A DNA stretch of 64,000 nt from Hyphomicrobiales bacterium (GTDB lineage: Bacteria; Pseudomonadota; Alphaproteobacteria; Rhizobiales; Beijerinckiaceae): contig JADJVD010000001.1 in assembly GCA_016716745.1 (NCBI GenBank), forward strand, positions 248,001-312,000, read 5' to 3'. Below are positions 54,991-63,717 of the stretch, piece after piece. The notes under the pieces were generated by a model. That model did not search any database, was not told where the DNA came from, and saw only the letters and a list, made by a program, of their open reading frames with translations. Positions within the stretch are counted from its first letter, which is position 1, and each line of letters starts with the position of its first letter. Made by a program: the position numbers and the translations under genes.

Positions 54991-56208
54991 TCACAGCCCG
55001 CCGAGATGATCGGCGACGGTAAAGATGTCCTTGTCGCCGCGCCCGCACATGTTCATCACCATCAGGTGATCCTTCGGCAGCGTCGGCGCGAGGTCGATCA
55101 CCTTGGCGAGCGCGTGCGCGGGCTCGAGCGCCGGGATGATGCCCTCGAGCTGGCAGCAGAGCTGGAAGGCGGCCAGACACTCCTTGTCCGTCGCCGACAG
55201 ATAGGTGACGCGGCCCTGATCGCGCAGCCAGGCGTGTTCGGGGCCGATGCCGGGATAGTCGAGGCCGGCGGAGATCGAGTGGCCCTCGTTGATCTGGCCG
55301 TCCTCGTCCATCAACAGATAGGTGCGGTTGCCGTGCAGCACGCCGGGCTTGCCGCCGGCGAGCGAGGCGGCGTGCCCGTCCTTCACGTCGAGGCCGTGGC
55401 CGGCCGCCTCGACGCCGAAGATCTTCACCGACGGATCGTCGAGGAATGGATGGAACAGGCCGATGGCGTTCGAGCCGCCGCCGATCGCCGCGATCAGCGA
55501 ATCCGGCAGGCGGCCTTCCTGCGCCATCATCTGCTCGCGCACCTCCTTGCCGATGATCGACTGGAAGTCGCGCACCATCGCCGGATAGGGATGCGGGCCG
55601 GCCGAGGTGCCGATGCAGTAGAACGTGTCGGAGACGTTGGTCACCCAGTCGCGCAGCGCCTCGTTCATCGCGTCTTTCAGCGTGCGCGCGCCGGCCTGCA
55701 CGGGCACGACCTTGGCGCCGAGCAGCTTCATGCGGAAGACGTTGGGCTTCTGCCGCTCGACGTCGACCGCGCCCATGTAGACGACGCACGGCAGGCCGAA
55801 TTTCGCGCAGGCCGTGGCGGTGGCGACGCCGTGCTGGCCGGCGCCCGTCTCGGCGATGATGCGCTTCTTGCCCATGCGCCGCGCGAGCAGGATCTGGCCC
55901 AGCACATTGTTGATCTTGTGCGCGCCGGTGTGGTTCAGCTCGTCGCGCTTGAAGAAGACTTTCGCGCCGCCGAGATGCTGGCTCAGGCGCTCGGCGTAAT
56001 AGAGCGGGCTCGGGCGGCCGACATAATGCGTGGCGAGGCGCGCCAGCTCGGCGTGGAACTCGGGATCCTTCTTCGCCGCCTCGTAGGCCTGTTCGAGCTC
56101 GAGGATCAGCGGCATCAGCGTCTCGGCGACGAAGCGGCCGCCGAACATGCCGAAATGGCCCGTCGCGTCCGGGCCGTTGCGGAAGGAATTGGGCTTGTCG
56201 TGCAGCAC
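54991..56208 (-). CDS. trpB: Tryptophan synthase beta subunit
   Basis: 405 residues. TrpB1 features: SFRNGPDATGHFGMFGGRFV, the PLP Lys in ELNHTGAHKINNVLGQILLA, IIAETGAGQHGVATATACAK, phosphate-binding IGGGSNAIGLFHPF, and GHSISAGLDYPGIGPEHAWL. It condenses indole and serine to tryptophan, normally in complex with TrpA. GTG start at 56208 follows GGAGCGACGCCCC. No trpA, trpF or other trp gene is nearby; it lies downstream of fabB, where fabI usually stands in rhizobia. Confidence 0.95.
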   Translation of the reverse strand: MLHDKPNSFRNGPDATGHFGMFGGRFVAETLMPLILELEQAYEAAKKDPEFHAELARLATHYVGRPSPLYYAERLSQHLGGAKVFFKRDELNHTGAHKINNVLGQILLARRMGKKRIIAETGAGQHGVATATACAKFGLPCVVYMGAVDVERQKPNVFRMKLLGAKVVPVQAGARTLKDAMNEALRDWVTNVSDTFYCIGTSAGPHPYPAMVRDFQSIIGKEVREQMMAQEGRLPDSLIAAIGGGSNAIGLFHPFLDDPSVKIFGVEAAGHGLDVKDGHAASLAGGKPGVLHGNRTYLLMDEDGQINEGHSISAGLDYPGIGPEHAWLRDQGRVTYLSATDKECLAAFQLCCQLEGIIPALEPAHALAKVIDLAPTLPKDHLMVMNMCGRGDKDIFTVADHLGGL

Positions 56209-56273
56209 GGGGCGTCGCTCCGGCGCGCGCCTCGCCGGCGAGCGCGTCAGGAAAGTCGGGAACGCCGGCGCCC

Positions 56274-57497
56274 TCAGGCGTCGACGCGCTTCATCACGAT
56301 GGTGGCGTTGGTGCCGCCGAAACCGAAGGAGTTCGACAGCACGCAGCCGAGCTGCGCGTTGTCGACGCGCTTGCGGACGATCGGCATGTCGGCGAAGGCG
56401 GGATCGAGCTCCTCGATATGCGCGCTCTCGCAGATGAAGCCGTTGTTCATCATCAGCAGCGAGTAGATCGCCTCCTGCACGCCGGTCGCGCCGAGGGAAT
56501 GGCCGGTGAGCGACTTGGTCGCCGAGATCGGCGGGCATTTCTCGCCCGAGCCGAAGACCGTGCGCAGAGCCTCGATCTCCTTCACGTCGCCGACCGGCGT
56601 CGAGGTCGCATGCGGGTTGATGTAGTCGACCGGCGCCTTCACCGATTGCAGCGCCATCCGCATGCAGCGGATCGCGCCCTCGCCGGAGGGCGCGACCATG
56701 TCGTAGCCGTCCGAGGTCGCGCCATAGCCGACGATTTCGCCGTAGATCTTCGCGCCGCGCGCCTTGGCGCGCTCGTATTCCTCCAGCACCAGCACGCCGG
56801 CGCCGCCGGCGATGACGAAGCCGTCGCGGTTCTTGTCGTAGGCGCGCGAGGCGGTGGAGGGGCGGTCGTTGTAGCTCGACGACATCGCGCCCATCGCGTC
56901 GAACAGCACGGAGAGCGACCAGTCGAGCTCCTCGCAGCCGCCGGCGAACACCACGTCCTGCTTGCCGTACTGGATCAGCTCGTAGGCGTTGCCGATGCAG
57001 TGGTTGGAGGTCGCGCAGGCCGACGAGATCGAATAGTTCACGCCCTTGATCTTGAACCAGACCGCCAGCGTCGCCGAGGCGGTGGAGGACATCGCCTTGG
57101 GCACGGCGAAGGGGCCGACGCGCTTGGGGCCCTTGGTGCGCGTCGTGTCTGCGCTCTCGACGATGGTGCGGGCGGACGGGCCGCCCGAGCCCATCACGAT
57201 GCCGGTGCGCTCATGGCTCACCTCGTCCGGGCCGAGCCCGGAATCGGCGATCGCCTGCTCCATCGCGACATGGTTCCAGGCCGTGCCGCCGCCGTGGAAG
57301 CGCATGGCGCGACGGTCGACGACCTCCTCGGCCTTCAGCGTCGGCATGCCGTGCACCTGCGAGCGGAAGCCGAGCTTCGCGTAATCCTCGGCGCGGACGA
57401 TGCCCGAGCGCGCCTCGCGCAGCGAGGTCAGCACCTGACCGGCGTCATTGCCGATCGAGGAGACGATGCCCATTCCGGTGACGACGACGCGTCTCAT
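56274..57497 (-). CDS. fabB: Beta-ketoacyl-ACP synthase I (FabB)
   Basis: 407 residues. Condensing-enzyme triad: Cys in INYSISSACATSNHCIG-type stretch (SSACATSNHCIG), His in YINPHATSTPVGDVKEIEAL, and His in TKSLTGHSLGATGVQEAIYS. FabB elongates unsaturated fatty acids with FabA. It lies 57 bases after fabA on the same strand, the typical fabA-fabB pair of unsaturated fatty acid synthesis. Confidence 0.95.
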   Translation of the reverse strand: MRRVVVTGMGIVSSIGNDAGQVLTSLREARSGIVRAEDYAKLGFRSQVHGMPTLKAEEVVDRRAMRFHGGGTAWNHVAMEQAIADSGLGPDEVSHERTGIVMGSGGPSARTIVESADTTRTKGPKRVGPFAVPKAMSSTASATLAVWFKIKGVNYSISSACATSNHCIGNAYELIQYGKQDVVFAGGCEELDWSLSVLFDAMGAMSSSYNDRPSTASRAYDKNRDGFVIAGGAGVLVLEEYERAKARGAKIYGEIVGYGATSDGYDMVAPSGEGAIRCMRMALQSVKAPVDYINPHATSTPVGDVKEIEALRTVFGSGEKCPPISATKSLTGHSLGATGVQEAIYSLLMMNNGFICESAHIEELDPAFADMPIVRKRVDNAQLGCVLSNSFGFGGTNATIVMKRVDA

Positions 57498-57554
57498 GCC
57501 AATCTCCCCGGTCCGGCGGGCCGGACCCTTCCATTCCCGTTCGGACGACGAGGC

Positions 57555-58061
57555 TCAGGCCTTGAACAGGCCGACCTTCATGTCCTTGACCTCGTAGATG
57601 CGGCGGCCGTCCGCCTCCAGCCAGCCGTCGGCGATGCCGAGGACGAGCCTGGTGCGCATGACGCGCTTGAAGTCGACGCCGTAGACGACCTTCTTGACGC
57701 TAGGGAGCACCTGATCGGCGAATTTCACCTCGCCGACGCCGAGGGCGCGGCCGCGCCCCTCCGCTCCGAGCCAGCCGAGAAAGAACCCTGTGAGCTGCCA
57801 CAGCGCGTCGAGCCCGAGGCAGCCCGGCATGACGGGATCGCCCTTGAAGTGGCAGCCGAAGAACCAGAGGTCGGGCTTGATGTCGAATTCGGCGCGCACG
57901 CCGCCCTTGCCGTTGGCGCCGCCGTCCTCCGAAATCTCGACGATGCGGTCGAACATCAGCATCGGCGGCAGCGGCAATTGCGCATTGCCCGGCCCGAACA
58001 TCTCGCCGCGCCCGCAGGCCAGCAGATCCTCGTACGAAAAGCTCGACCGTCTCTCGACCAT
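57555..58061 (-). CDS. fabA: 3-hydroxydecanoyl-ACP dehydratase/isomerase (FabA)
   Basis: 168 residues. FabA core: FSYEDLLACGRGEMFGPGNA, LPPMLMFDRIVEISEDGG, FGCHFKGDPVMPGCLGLDAL with catalytic His in CHFKGDPVMPG, WQLTGFFLGWLG, and EVKDMKVGLFKA. It dehydrates and isomerises C10 intermediates, committing to unsaturated fatty acids. ATG 58061 has CGGAGACA in front; an upstream ATG would add an unlikely extension. Divergent from irr. Confidence 0.95.
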   Translation of the reverse strand: MVERRSSFSYEDLLACGRGEMFGPGNAQLPLPPMLMFDRIVEISEDGGANGKGGVRAEFDIKPDLWFFGCHFKGDPVMPGCLGLDALWQLTGFFLGWLGAEGRGRALGVGEVKFADQVLPSVKKVVYGVDFKRVMRTRLVLGIADGWLEADGRRIYEVKDMKVGLFKA

Positions 58062-58277
58062 TGTCTCCGACTGCCCCGGATCGCCTGATTTTGGATGCGG
58101 ATTTCGCCGCTGAGCCCCCTCTAACACAGAGATATGGCGCCCGAAAGCGCCGCGCGCGCCGCCGTATCAAGGCGCCGCAGGGCGAGCGCGTTGCGCGCGG
58201 GCGCCGGAAGCCCTATCTTTGTGCGGAGCAGAAGCGGCGCAGCGGCGCCGCGCGAGCGGAGCTGTCCGACCATCGTC

Positions 58278-58751
58278 ATGAGCAGAGGCGCCACGATCAC
58301 CCCGCCCGCCGGCGAGACGGCGCGCCGCGCCTACGACCTGCAGGGCTGTCTGGTCCACGATCTGCGCAGCAAGCTGCGGGGCGCCGGGCTGCGGCCGACT
58401 CGCCAGCGCGTCGCGCTCGGCTGGCTGCTGTTCGCCAAGGGCGACCGGCACGTCACCGCCGAACGGCTCTACGAGGAGGCGACGCTCTCGCGCGTGCCGG
58501 TGTCGCTGGCCACGGTCTACAACACGCTGCACCAGTTCACGCAGGCCGGCCTGTTGCGCGAGATCGCGGTGGACGGGGCGAAGACCTATTTCGACACCAA
58601 TCTCAGCACGCACCACCATTTTCTCGTCGAGGAGACCAACGCGCTGTTCGACATTCCCGGCGCGCAGGTCGAGGTCGGCCGGCTGCCCGAGCCGCCGCCC
58701 GGCATGGTGATCGACCGCGTCGACGTCGTCGTGCGCCTGCGCAAGGCCTGA
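58278..58751 (+). CDS. irr: Iron response regulator Irr (Fur family)
   Basis: 157 residues. GLRPTRQRVALGWLLFAKGD, RHVTAERLYEEATLSRVPVS, LATVYNTLHQFTQAGLLREI and the Irr hallmark histidine cluster in STHHHFLVEETNALFDI. Irr controls haem and iron genes in alphaproteobacteria and is degraded or inactivated by haem. The Bradyrhizobium haem-binding Cys-Pro (GCPWHD) is replaced by GCLVHD here, keeping Cys but losing Pro. Adjacent to fabA as in many rhizobia. Confidence 0.93.
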   Translation: MSRGATITPPAGETARRAYDLQGCLVHDLRSKLRGAGLRPTRQRVALGWLLFAKGDRHVTAERLYEEATLSRVPVSLATVYNTLHQFTQAGLLREIAVDGAKTYFDTNLSTHHHFLVEETNALFDIPGAQVEVGRLPEPPPGMVIDRVDVVVRLRKA

Positions 58752-58770
58752 ACGGCCCCGCGCCCTCCCC

Positions 58771-59838
58771 TCAGGTTTCGACCGCGACCCGCCCGCCCTC
58801 GCGCGCGGCGCGGGCGATGGCGTCGACCACGCGCAGCGTCGCCAGCCCGTCCCGGCCCGACACAAGCGGCGGCTCCAGGCCGCGGGCGACGCGGGCGAGC
58901 TGGCGGACCTGCAGGCGCAGCGCGTCCTCCGCCGGCGGGGCGACGACGCGCCCGACGCCGATCGGCGCGAACCAGCTCTTGCGGCCCTCGTAGGACCACA
59001 GGTCGAGCCGCGGGATCGACAGCGAGCCCTGAGCTCCGCCGATGGTCAGGCACAATTCGCCGGTCGGCGGATAGGCGGGGTTCTCGCCCGCCGTCATCTC
59101 CCAGCTCCACGGCGCGACCGCCGTATCCGACACGCTGATCGTGCCAAGCGCGCCGTTGGCGAAGCGCATGAGCACGGCCGCCGTATCCTCGACCGCGAAG
59201 CCGCGCGCGGCGTTCGACAGCAGCGCCTGAACCTCGACGACCTCGCCGCAGAGATGGCGCATCAGATCGACGTCGTGGATCAGGTTGAGCAGCACCGGGC
59301 CGGCGCCCGGCTCGCGCCGCCAGCCGGCGTCGAAATAATCGTCCGGCTTCATCAGCCAGAAAAAGGCGTGGACGGCGACGATGCGGCCAAGCCGACCTTC
59401 CTCGATCAACGTTTTAGCGCGGGCGATCAAGGGGTTGTGGCGGCGGTGATGGCCCGTGAGCAGGGGCGCGCCGGCCCGCTCGGCCGCCGCGACAAGCCGG
59501 GCGCCGGAAGCAAGATCGTCGGCGAGCGGCTTTTCGACCAGCGTCGTCACGCCGACCGCGATCAGGGCGAGGCCGTGCTCGACATGCAGCCGGTTCGGCG
59601 TCGCCACGATCGCAGCGTCCGGGCGGCCGGCGGCGAGCATTGCGGCGATGTCGGAAAACCACGGAACGGCGTGCGCGGCGGCCAGCGCCCGGCCGGCCTC
59701 GGTCGGATCGACCACGCTGTGCAGCCGCGTCGTCGGCTCGGCGGCGACATGGGCGACATGGCGCGCGCCGATGAGGCCGGCGCCGATCACGCTGACGGCG
59801 ACGGGCGCGACATCGGTCGGCGCGGCGGAACTGGACAT
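58771..59838 (-). CDS. Gfo/Idh/MocA family oxidoreductase
   Basis: 355 residues. Rossmann motif VSVIGAGLIGARHVAHVAAE, the EKP motif in GVTTLVEKPLADDLASGARL and GHHRRHNPLIARAKTLIEEG, and HAFFWLMKPDDYFDAGWRRE. These are sugar or inositol dehydrogenase-like enzymes; substrate unknown. It converges with irr, 19 bases apart. Confidence 0.88.
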   Translation of the reverse strand: MSSSAAPTDVAPVAVSVIGAGLIGARHVAHVAAEPTTRLHSVVDPTEAGRALAAAHAVPWFSDIAAMLAAGRPDAAIVATPNRLHVEHGLALIAVGVTTLVEKPLADDLASGARLVAAAERAGAPLLTGHHRRHNPLIARAKTLIEEGRLGRIVAVHAFFWLMKPDDYFDAGWRREPGAGPVLLNLIHDVDLMRHLCGEVVEVQALLSNAARGFAVEDTAAVLMRFANGALGTISVSDTAVAPWSWEMTAGENPAYPPTGELCLTIGGAQGSLSIPRLDLWSYEGRKSWFAPIGVGRVVAPPAEDALRLQVRQLARVARGLEPPLVSGRDGLATLRVVDAIARAAREGGRVAVET

Positions 59839-59940
59839 ATGCGGAGCCCCCGGACGGCGCGCGGACGGCGCCGGGCGGATGATCGCGCGAAGCCCCGGCC
59901 GGGTCGACCCCGCGCGACGCAGGGCGGGTCCGCGCGGCGG

Positions 59941-60495
59941 CTACTCGACCTTCTCGCCCGGATAGGCGCCCCAGAGATTGGCCTGCTGGATGAAGCCGTC
60001 GTAGCCCTCGCCGAAAATGCGGCACCACTGGCCGTCGCATTTGCGGATGTTGCCGATGACGTTGGCCTGCAACCGTGCGGAGACGGGCGCGGAGGCCTCG
60101 GGCCTGGCGAAAATGTCGATCGTCGCGTCCTTCTTCCACGGCGCGACGAGCGCGGTGCGGCGGCCGGAGAGCAGCGAGTGCAAGACCCAGCCCTCGGAGC
60201 CCTCGGAGTCGCGGATGCGCCGCCAGGTCTCGAACTCGGCCATGATCTCGACCGGCAGGCCGGCGCGCTGGAACACCCAACGCGTGCGGTGCTCCTTCGA
60301 GGGCCCCTCGCGCAGATTGACGCGGTCGGATTTCAGGCTGGCGTAGCGCGGCAGCGGCAGGCCGCTGACCGGCCCGACCTGCTGGGCGAGCGCGGGCGCG
60401 GCGAGGGCGGCGAAAGCCGCAAGGGCGGCGGCGAGGGCGCGCGGCGCGGCGCGACGGCGCGGCGACTCGGGCCGCGGGGCGGGTCTGCGACGCAT
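59941..60495 (-). CDS. Exported SH3-domain protein
   Basis: 184 residues. Basic N-terminus and signal peptide (RALAAALAAFAALAAPALAQ), then two bacterial SH3-like repeats (SDRVNLREGPSKEHRTRWVF to SEGWVLHSLLSGRR; IGNIRKCDGQWCRIFGEGYD to GFIQQANLWGAYPG). The SH3_4-type family is widespread in alphaproteobacteria and usually next to a 2-hydroxyacid dehydrogenase gene, as here (divergent). It probably binds cell wall material. Confidence 0.88.
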   Translation of the reverse strand: MRRRPAPRPESPRRRAAPRALAAALAAFAALAAPALAQQVGPVSGLPLPRYASLKSDRVNLREGPSKEHRTRWVFQRAGLPVEIMAEFETWRRIRDSEGSEGWVLHSLLSGRRTALVAPWKKDATIDIFARPEASAPVSARLQANVIGNIRKCDGQWCRIFGEGYDGFIQQANLWGAYPGEKVE

Positions 60496-60677
60496 CGGGC
60501 TCCTTTCCGCGGCGACGCCCGCACGGGGCGCGCGCCATTGTATTTGGCGGCCCGTCTGGTAGACAGGCCGAAACTCGCCGCGACAGCCGCGGACGTCGTC
60601 ATTTCGTCGGACTTTTGTTGTGAAGCCGGCGTAGTTAACGATGCGTGAAGGACAGCGGCCAAGGAGACGGAGCGCGA

Positions 60678-61673
60678 ATGCCCAGGAAGAAGCCGCTCGT
60701 CGTCGTCACGCGCAAGCTCCCCGAGTCGGTGGAGACGCGGATGTGCGAGCTGTTCGACACCCGCCTCAACATCGAGGACCGGCCGATGACCCCGGCCGAG
60801 CTCGTCGAGGCGATGAAGACGGCCGACGTGCTGGTTCCCACCGTGACCGACCGGATCGACGCGCATCTGATCGCGCAGGCCGGCGAGCAGATGAAGCTGA
60901 TCGCCAATTTCGGCAACGGCGTCGACAATATCGACGTGACCTCGGCGCTGCGCCGGGGCGTCACCGTCACCAACACGCCGGGCGTGCTGACCGACGACAC
61001 CGCCGACATGACGATGGCGCTGATCATGGCGGTCTCCCGCCGCATCGTGGAGGGCGCGGCCACCGTGCCGTCGGGCGAATGGAACGGCTGGTCGCCGACC
61101 TGGATGCTCGGCCACCGCATCACCGGCAAGCGGCTCGGCATCGTCGGCATGGGCCGCATCGGCCAGGCGGTCGCCCGCCGCGCCAAGGCGTTCGGCCTGT
61201 CGATCCACTACCACAACCGCAAGCGTGTCCCCGACCATGTCGAGGAGGAGCTGGAGGCGACCTATTGGGAGTCGCTCGACCAGATGCTGGCGCGCATGGA
61301 CATCGTGACGATCCATTGCCCGCACACGCCGGCGACCTATCATCTCTTGTCGCCGCGCCGGCTGAAATATCTGCGCCCGCAGGCGATCGTGGTGAACACC
61401 GCGCGCGGCGAGATCATCGACGAGAACGCGCTGATCCGCATGCTGGAGCATGGGGAGCTGGCGGGCGCCGGGCTCGACGTGTTCGAGCACGAGCCGGCGG
61501 TCAACCCGAAGCTCGTCGACCTCGCCAGGTCCGGCCGCGTGACGCTGCTGCCGCATATGGGCTCGGCGACGATCGAGGGCCGCATCGACATGGGCGAGAA
61601 GGTCATCGTCAACATCAAGACCTTCATGGACGGCCACCGCCCGCCCGACCGCGTCCTGCCCTCGATGCTCTGA
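60678..61673 (+). CDS. D-isomer 2-hydroxyacid dehydrogenase (glyoxylate reductase-like)
   Basis: 331 residues. NAD-binding GKRLGIVGMGRIGQAVARRA, substrate Arg in VVNTARGEIIDENALIRML, Glu in LDVFEHEPAV and catalytic His in LLPHMGSATIEGRIDMG. It is likely a glyoxylate/hydroxypyruvate reductase. ATG 60678 follows GGAGCGCGA. Divergent from the SH3 gene. Confidence 0.93.
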   Translation: MPRKKPLVVVTRKLPESVETRMCELFDTRLNIEDRPMTPAELVEAMKTADVLVPTVTDRIDAHLIAQAGEQMKLIANFGNGVDNIDVTSALRRGVTVTNTPGVLTDDTADMTMALIMAVSRRIVEGAATVPSGEWNGWSPTWMLGHRITGKRLGIVGMGRIGQAVARRAKAFGLSIHYHNRKRVPDHVEEELEATYWESLDQMLARMDIVTIHCPHTPATYHLLSPRRLKYLRPQAIVVNTARGEIIDENALIRMLEHGELAGAGLDVFEHEPAVNPKLVDLARSGRVTLLPHMGSATIEGRIDMGEKVIVNIKTFMDGHRPPDRVLPSML

Positions 61674-61685
61674 CGCGCCGCGGCC

Positions 61686-62906
61686 GTGACCGGCCCCGGC
61701 CGCATCGCCGTCGCCGGCTGCGGACCGGCGGGGCTGGCGGTCGCCATTCTGCTCAGACGACAGGGCCGCGACGTCGCCATCTACGAACGCTTCGCGGCGC
61801 CGCAGCCGGTCGGCTCAGGCCTGATGCTGCAGCCGACCGGCCTCGCCGTGCTGCGCGCGATGGGGCTTGAGGCGGGCCTGCTCGGCAAAGGCGCGCGCAT
61901 CGCGCGGCTGTTCGGACGCGCCGCGCCGTCCGGCCGGATCGTCCTCGACGTGCGTTACGACGCGCTCGGGCCCGGGCTGTTCGGGCTCGCCGTGCATCGG
62001 GCGGCGCTGTTCGAGGCGCTGCATGCGGCCGCCCTCGCCTCGGGCGCGACGATCCACGCCGGACGCGCCGTCGCCGCCGCGCCGCTGCGGCCGGACGGGC
62101 GACGCGATCTCGCCTTCGCCGACGGCGACCGGGCCGGCCCGTTCGACCTCGTGATCGACGCGCTCGGCGCGCGCTCGACCCTCGCCCCGCCGACCGGGCG
62201 CGACCTGCCCTACGGCGCGTTGTGGGCGAGCCTCGACTGGCCCGAGGGCGGCCCCTTCGCGGGCGACGCGCTGGAGCAACGCTACGTCCGCGCCGTCAGG
62301 ATGGCCGGCGTGCTGCCGATCGGCCTCGCGCCGGCGCGGGAGCGGCCGCAAGCGGCCTACTTCTGGTCGCTGCGCGCCGACGCGCTGGCCGACTGGCGCG
62401 CCGCCGGGCTGGCGCGCTGGAAGGACGAGGCGCGCGCGCTGTGGCCGCAGACCGCGTCGCTGCTCGACGAGATCGTCGCGCCGGAGCAACTCGTCTTCGC
62501 CCGCTACGCCCATCGCACGCTCGCCGCCCCGGCCGAGCCGGCGCTGATGCATGTCGGCGACGCCTGGCGCTCGACCAGCCCGCAACTGGGGCAAGGCGCC
62601 AACATGGCGCTGCTCGACGCCGTTGCGCTGGCGCTCGCCCTCGCCGACACGCCGGCCGGGCGCGACCCGCTCGAGCGCGCCGTCGCGCTGCGGCGCCGGC
62701 ACGTCCTGCTGTATCAGGGCATGAGCCGGCTGTTCACGCCGTTCTACCAGTCGGATGGGCGGACGCTGCCCTTCATCCGCGACGCGCTGGCCGGCCCTCT
62801 GTCGCGCATTCCGCCGTTTCCGCGCCTTCTGGCCGCGATGGTGGCGGGCGGCGTCGGCGGGCCGCTGCGCGGACTGGGGCTGACGAAGGCGGACGAGGCT
62901 CCGTGA
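61686..62906 (+). CDS. FAD-dependent aromatic-ring monooxygenase-like protein
   Basis: 406 residues. FAD-binding GRIAVAGCGPAGLAVAILLR, ARFPNT-type middle region, the second FAD signature LMHVGDAWRSTSPQLGQGAN, and HRAALFEALHAAALASGATI. This fits the PHBH/UbiH class; a ubiquinone hydroxylase, salicylate-type or other hydroxylase role cannot be told. GTG start at 61686, 12 bases after the preceding gene. Confidence 0.85.
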   Translation: MTGPGRIAVAGCGPAGLAVAILLRRQGRDVAIYERFAAPQPVGSGLMLQPTGLAVLRAMGLEAGLLGKGARIARLFGRAAPSGRIVLDVRYDALGPGLFGLAVHRAALFEALHAAALASGATIHAGRAVAAAPLRPDGRRDLAFADGDRAGPFDLVIDALGARSTLAPPTGRDLPYGALWASLDWPEGGPFAGDALEQRYVRAVRMAGVLPIGLAPARERPQAAYFWSLRADALADWRAAGLARWKDEARALWPQTASLLDEIVAPEQLVFARYAHRTLAAPAEPALMHVGDAWRSTSPQLGQGANMALLDAVALALALADTPAGRDPLERAVALRRRHVLLYQGMSRLFTPFYQSDGRTLPFIRDALAGPLSRIPPFPRLLAAMVAGGVGGPLRGLGLTKADEAP

Positions 62907-62962
62907 CAGGCTCGATTGCGCCGCATCGAGGCGCCTCGCACACGGCCGACGCGAGGTTGCGG

Positions 62963-63553
62963 TCAAGCCGGGCGGCTGCGCTCCATTAGCGCCCGCACCG
63001 TGTCATAAACGACGTCGGACTTGGGGATGTCCCGCAGCAGCACGCCGCTCGCCATTACGCTGGACGCGCCGACCAGCGACACCGTCGGCCATTCGCCCTG
63101 GCCAGTGGCGACCGTCGCGACATAGACCGAACCAAGGCCCGCCAGTCTTTGGAAGACAGAGCGACGCAGACTGACTTCCGTCACCGCGGAGAAGCGAAGT
63201 TCTTTCTCCTGCCGCGTCACAAATCTCTCGCTGATCACGATGCGGTCGGGATGAAGTCGATAGACGGTTTTCTTGTAGCTCTGCCACTTCCCGATCACCG
63301 AGATCAGCGTGACGATGCCAAATCCGATGATGAAGCCACGAACGCAAGCCCCAACATCAGCAACTGGTGTAGCCCAAAAGGCCGATCCCCATATTGGGTC
63401 GTAAATCGGTCGAAAAGTATCGCTCCACCAGGGATAAAGGATCATGGGCATAATCGAGGCCGCCATGCTGAACAAAAGCCGAATAGTCGCGCCTTCGCAC
63501 ACGGCTTGCCACCAAACGAAGCGAGGTTGAAACTGCACGAGTGCTGCGGACAT
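62963..63553 (-). CDS. Membrane protein with PH-like (DUF304) domain
   Basis: 196 residues from ATG 63553 (GGAGCGAGACGCC in front; a TTG at 63568 is possible). Two TM helices (TIRLLFSMAASIMPMILYPW, FIIGFGIVTLISVIGK) and a bPH_2-like domain (TVYRLHPDRIVISERFVTRQ, LRFSAVTEVSLRRSVFQRLA, GLGSVYVATVATGQG). G+C is a little lower than neighbours. Function unknown. Converges with the monooxygenase gene. Confidence 0.7.
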   Translation of the reverse strand: MSAALVQFQPRFVWWQAVCEGATIRLLFSMAASIMPMILYPWWSDTFRPIYDPIWGSAFWATPVADVGACVRGFIIGFGIVTLISVIGKWQSYKKTVYRLHPDRIVISERFVTRQEKELRFSAVTEVSLRRSVFQRLAGLGSVYVATVATGQGEWPTVSLVGASSVMASGVLLRDIPKSDVVYDTVRALMERSRPA

Positions 63554-63717
63554 GGCGTCTCGCTCCAATTGCCGCTCCGTTTGGAAAGCGCACGGGAGTG
63601 TATAGCGACCGCCTCAAGGCCATCAATACGGCAAGTGTATTTCCTGACCTCGCCAATGACGGGCGGATAGCGCGATTCGTCGCAAGGGCCCGCCGTCGCC
63701 GGCCTGAATCATGCTTC

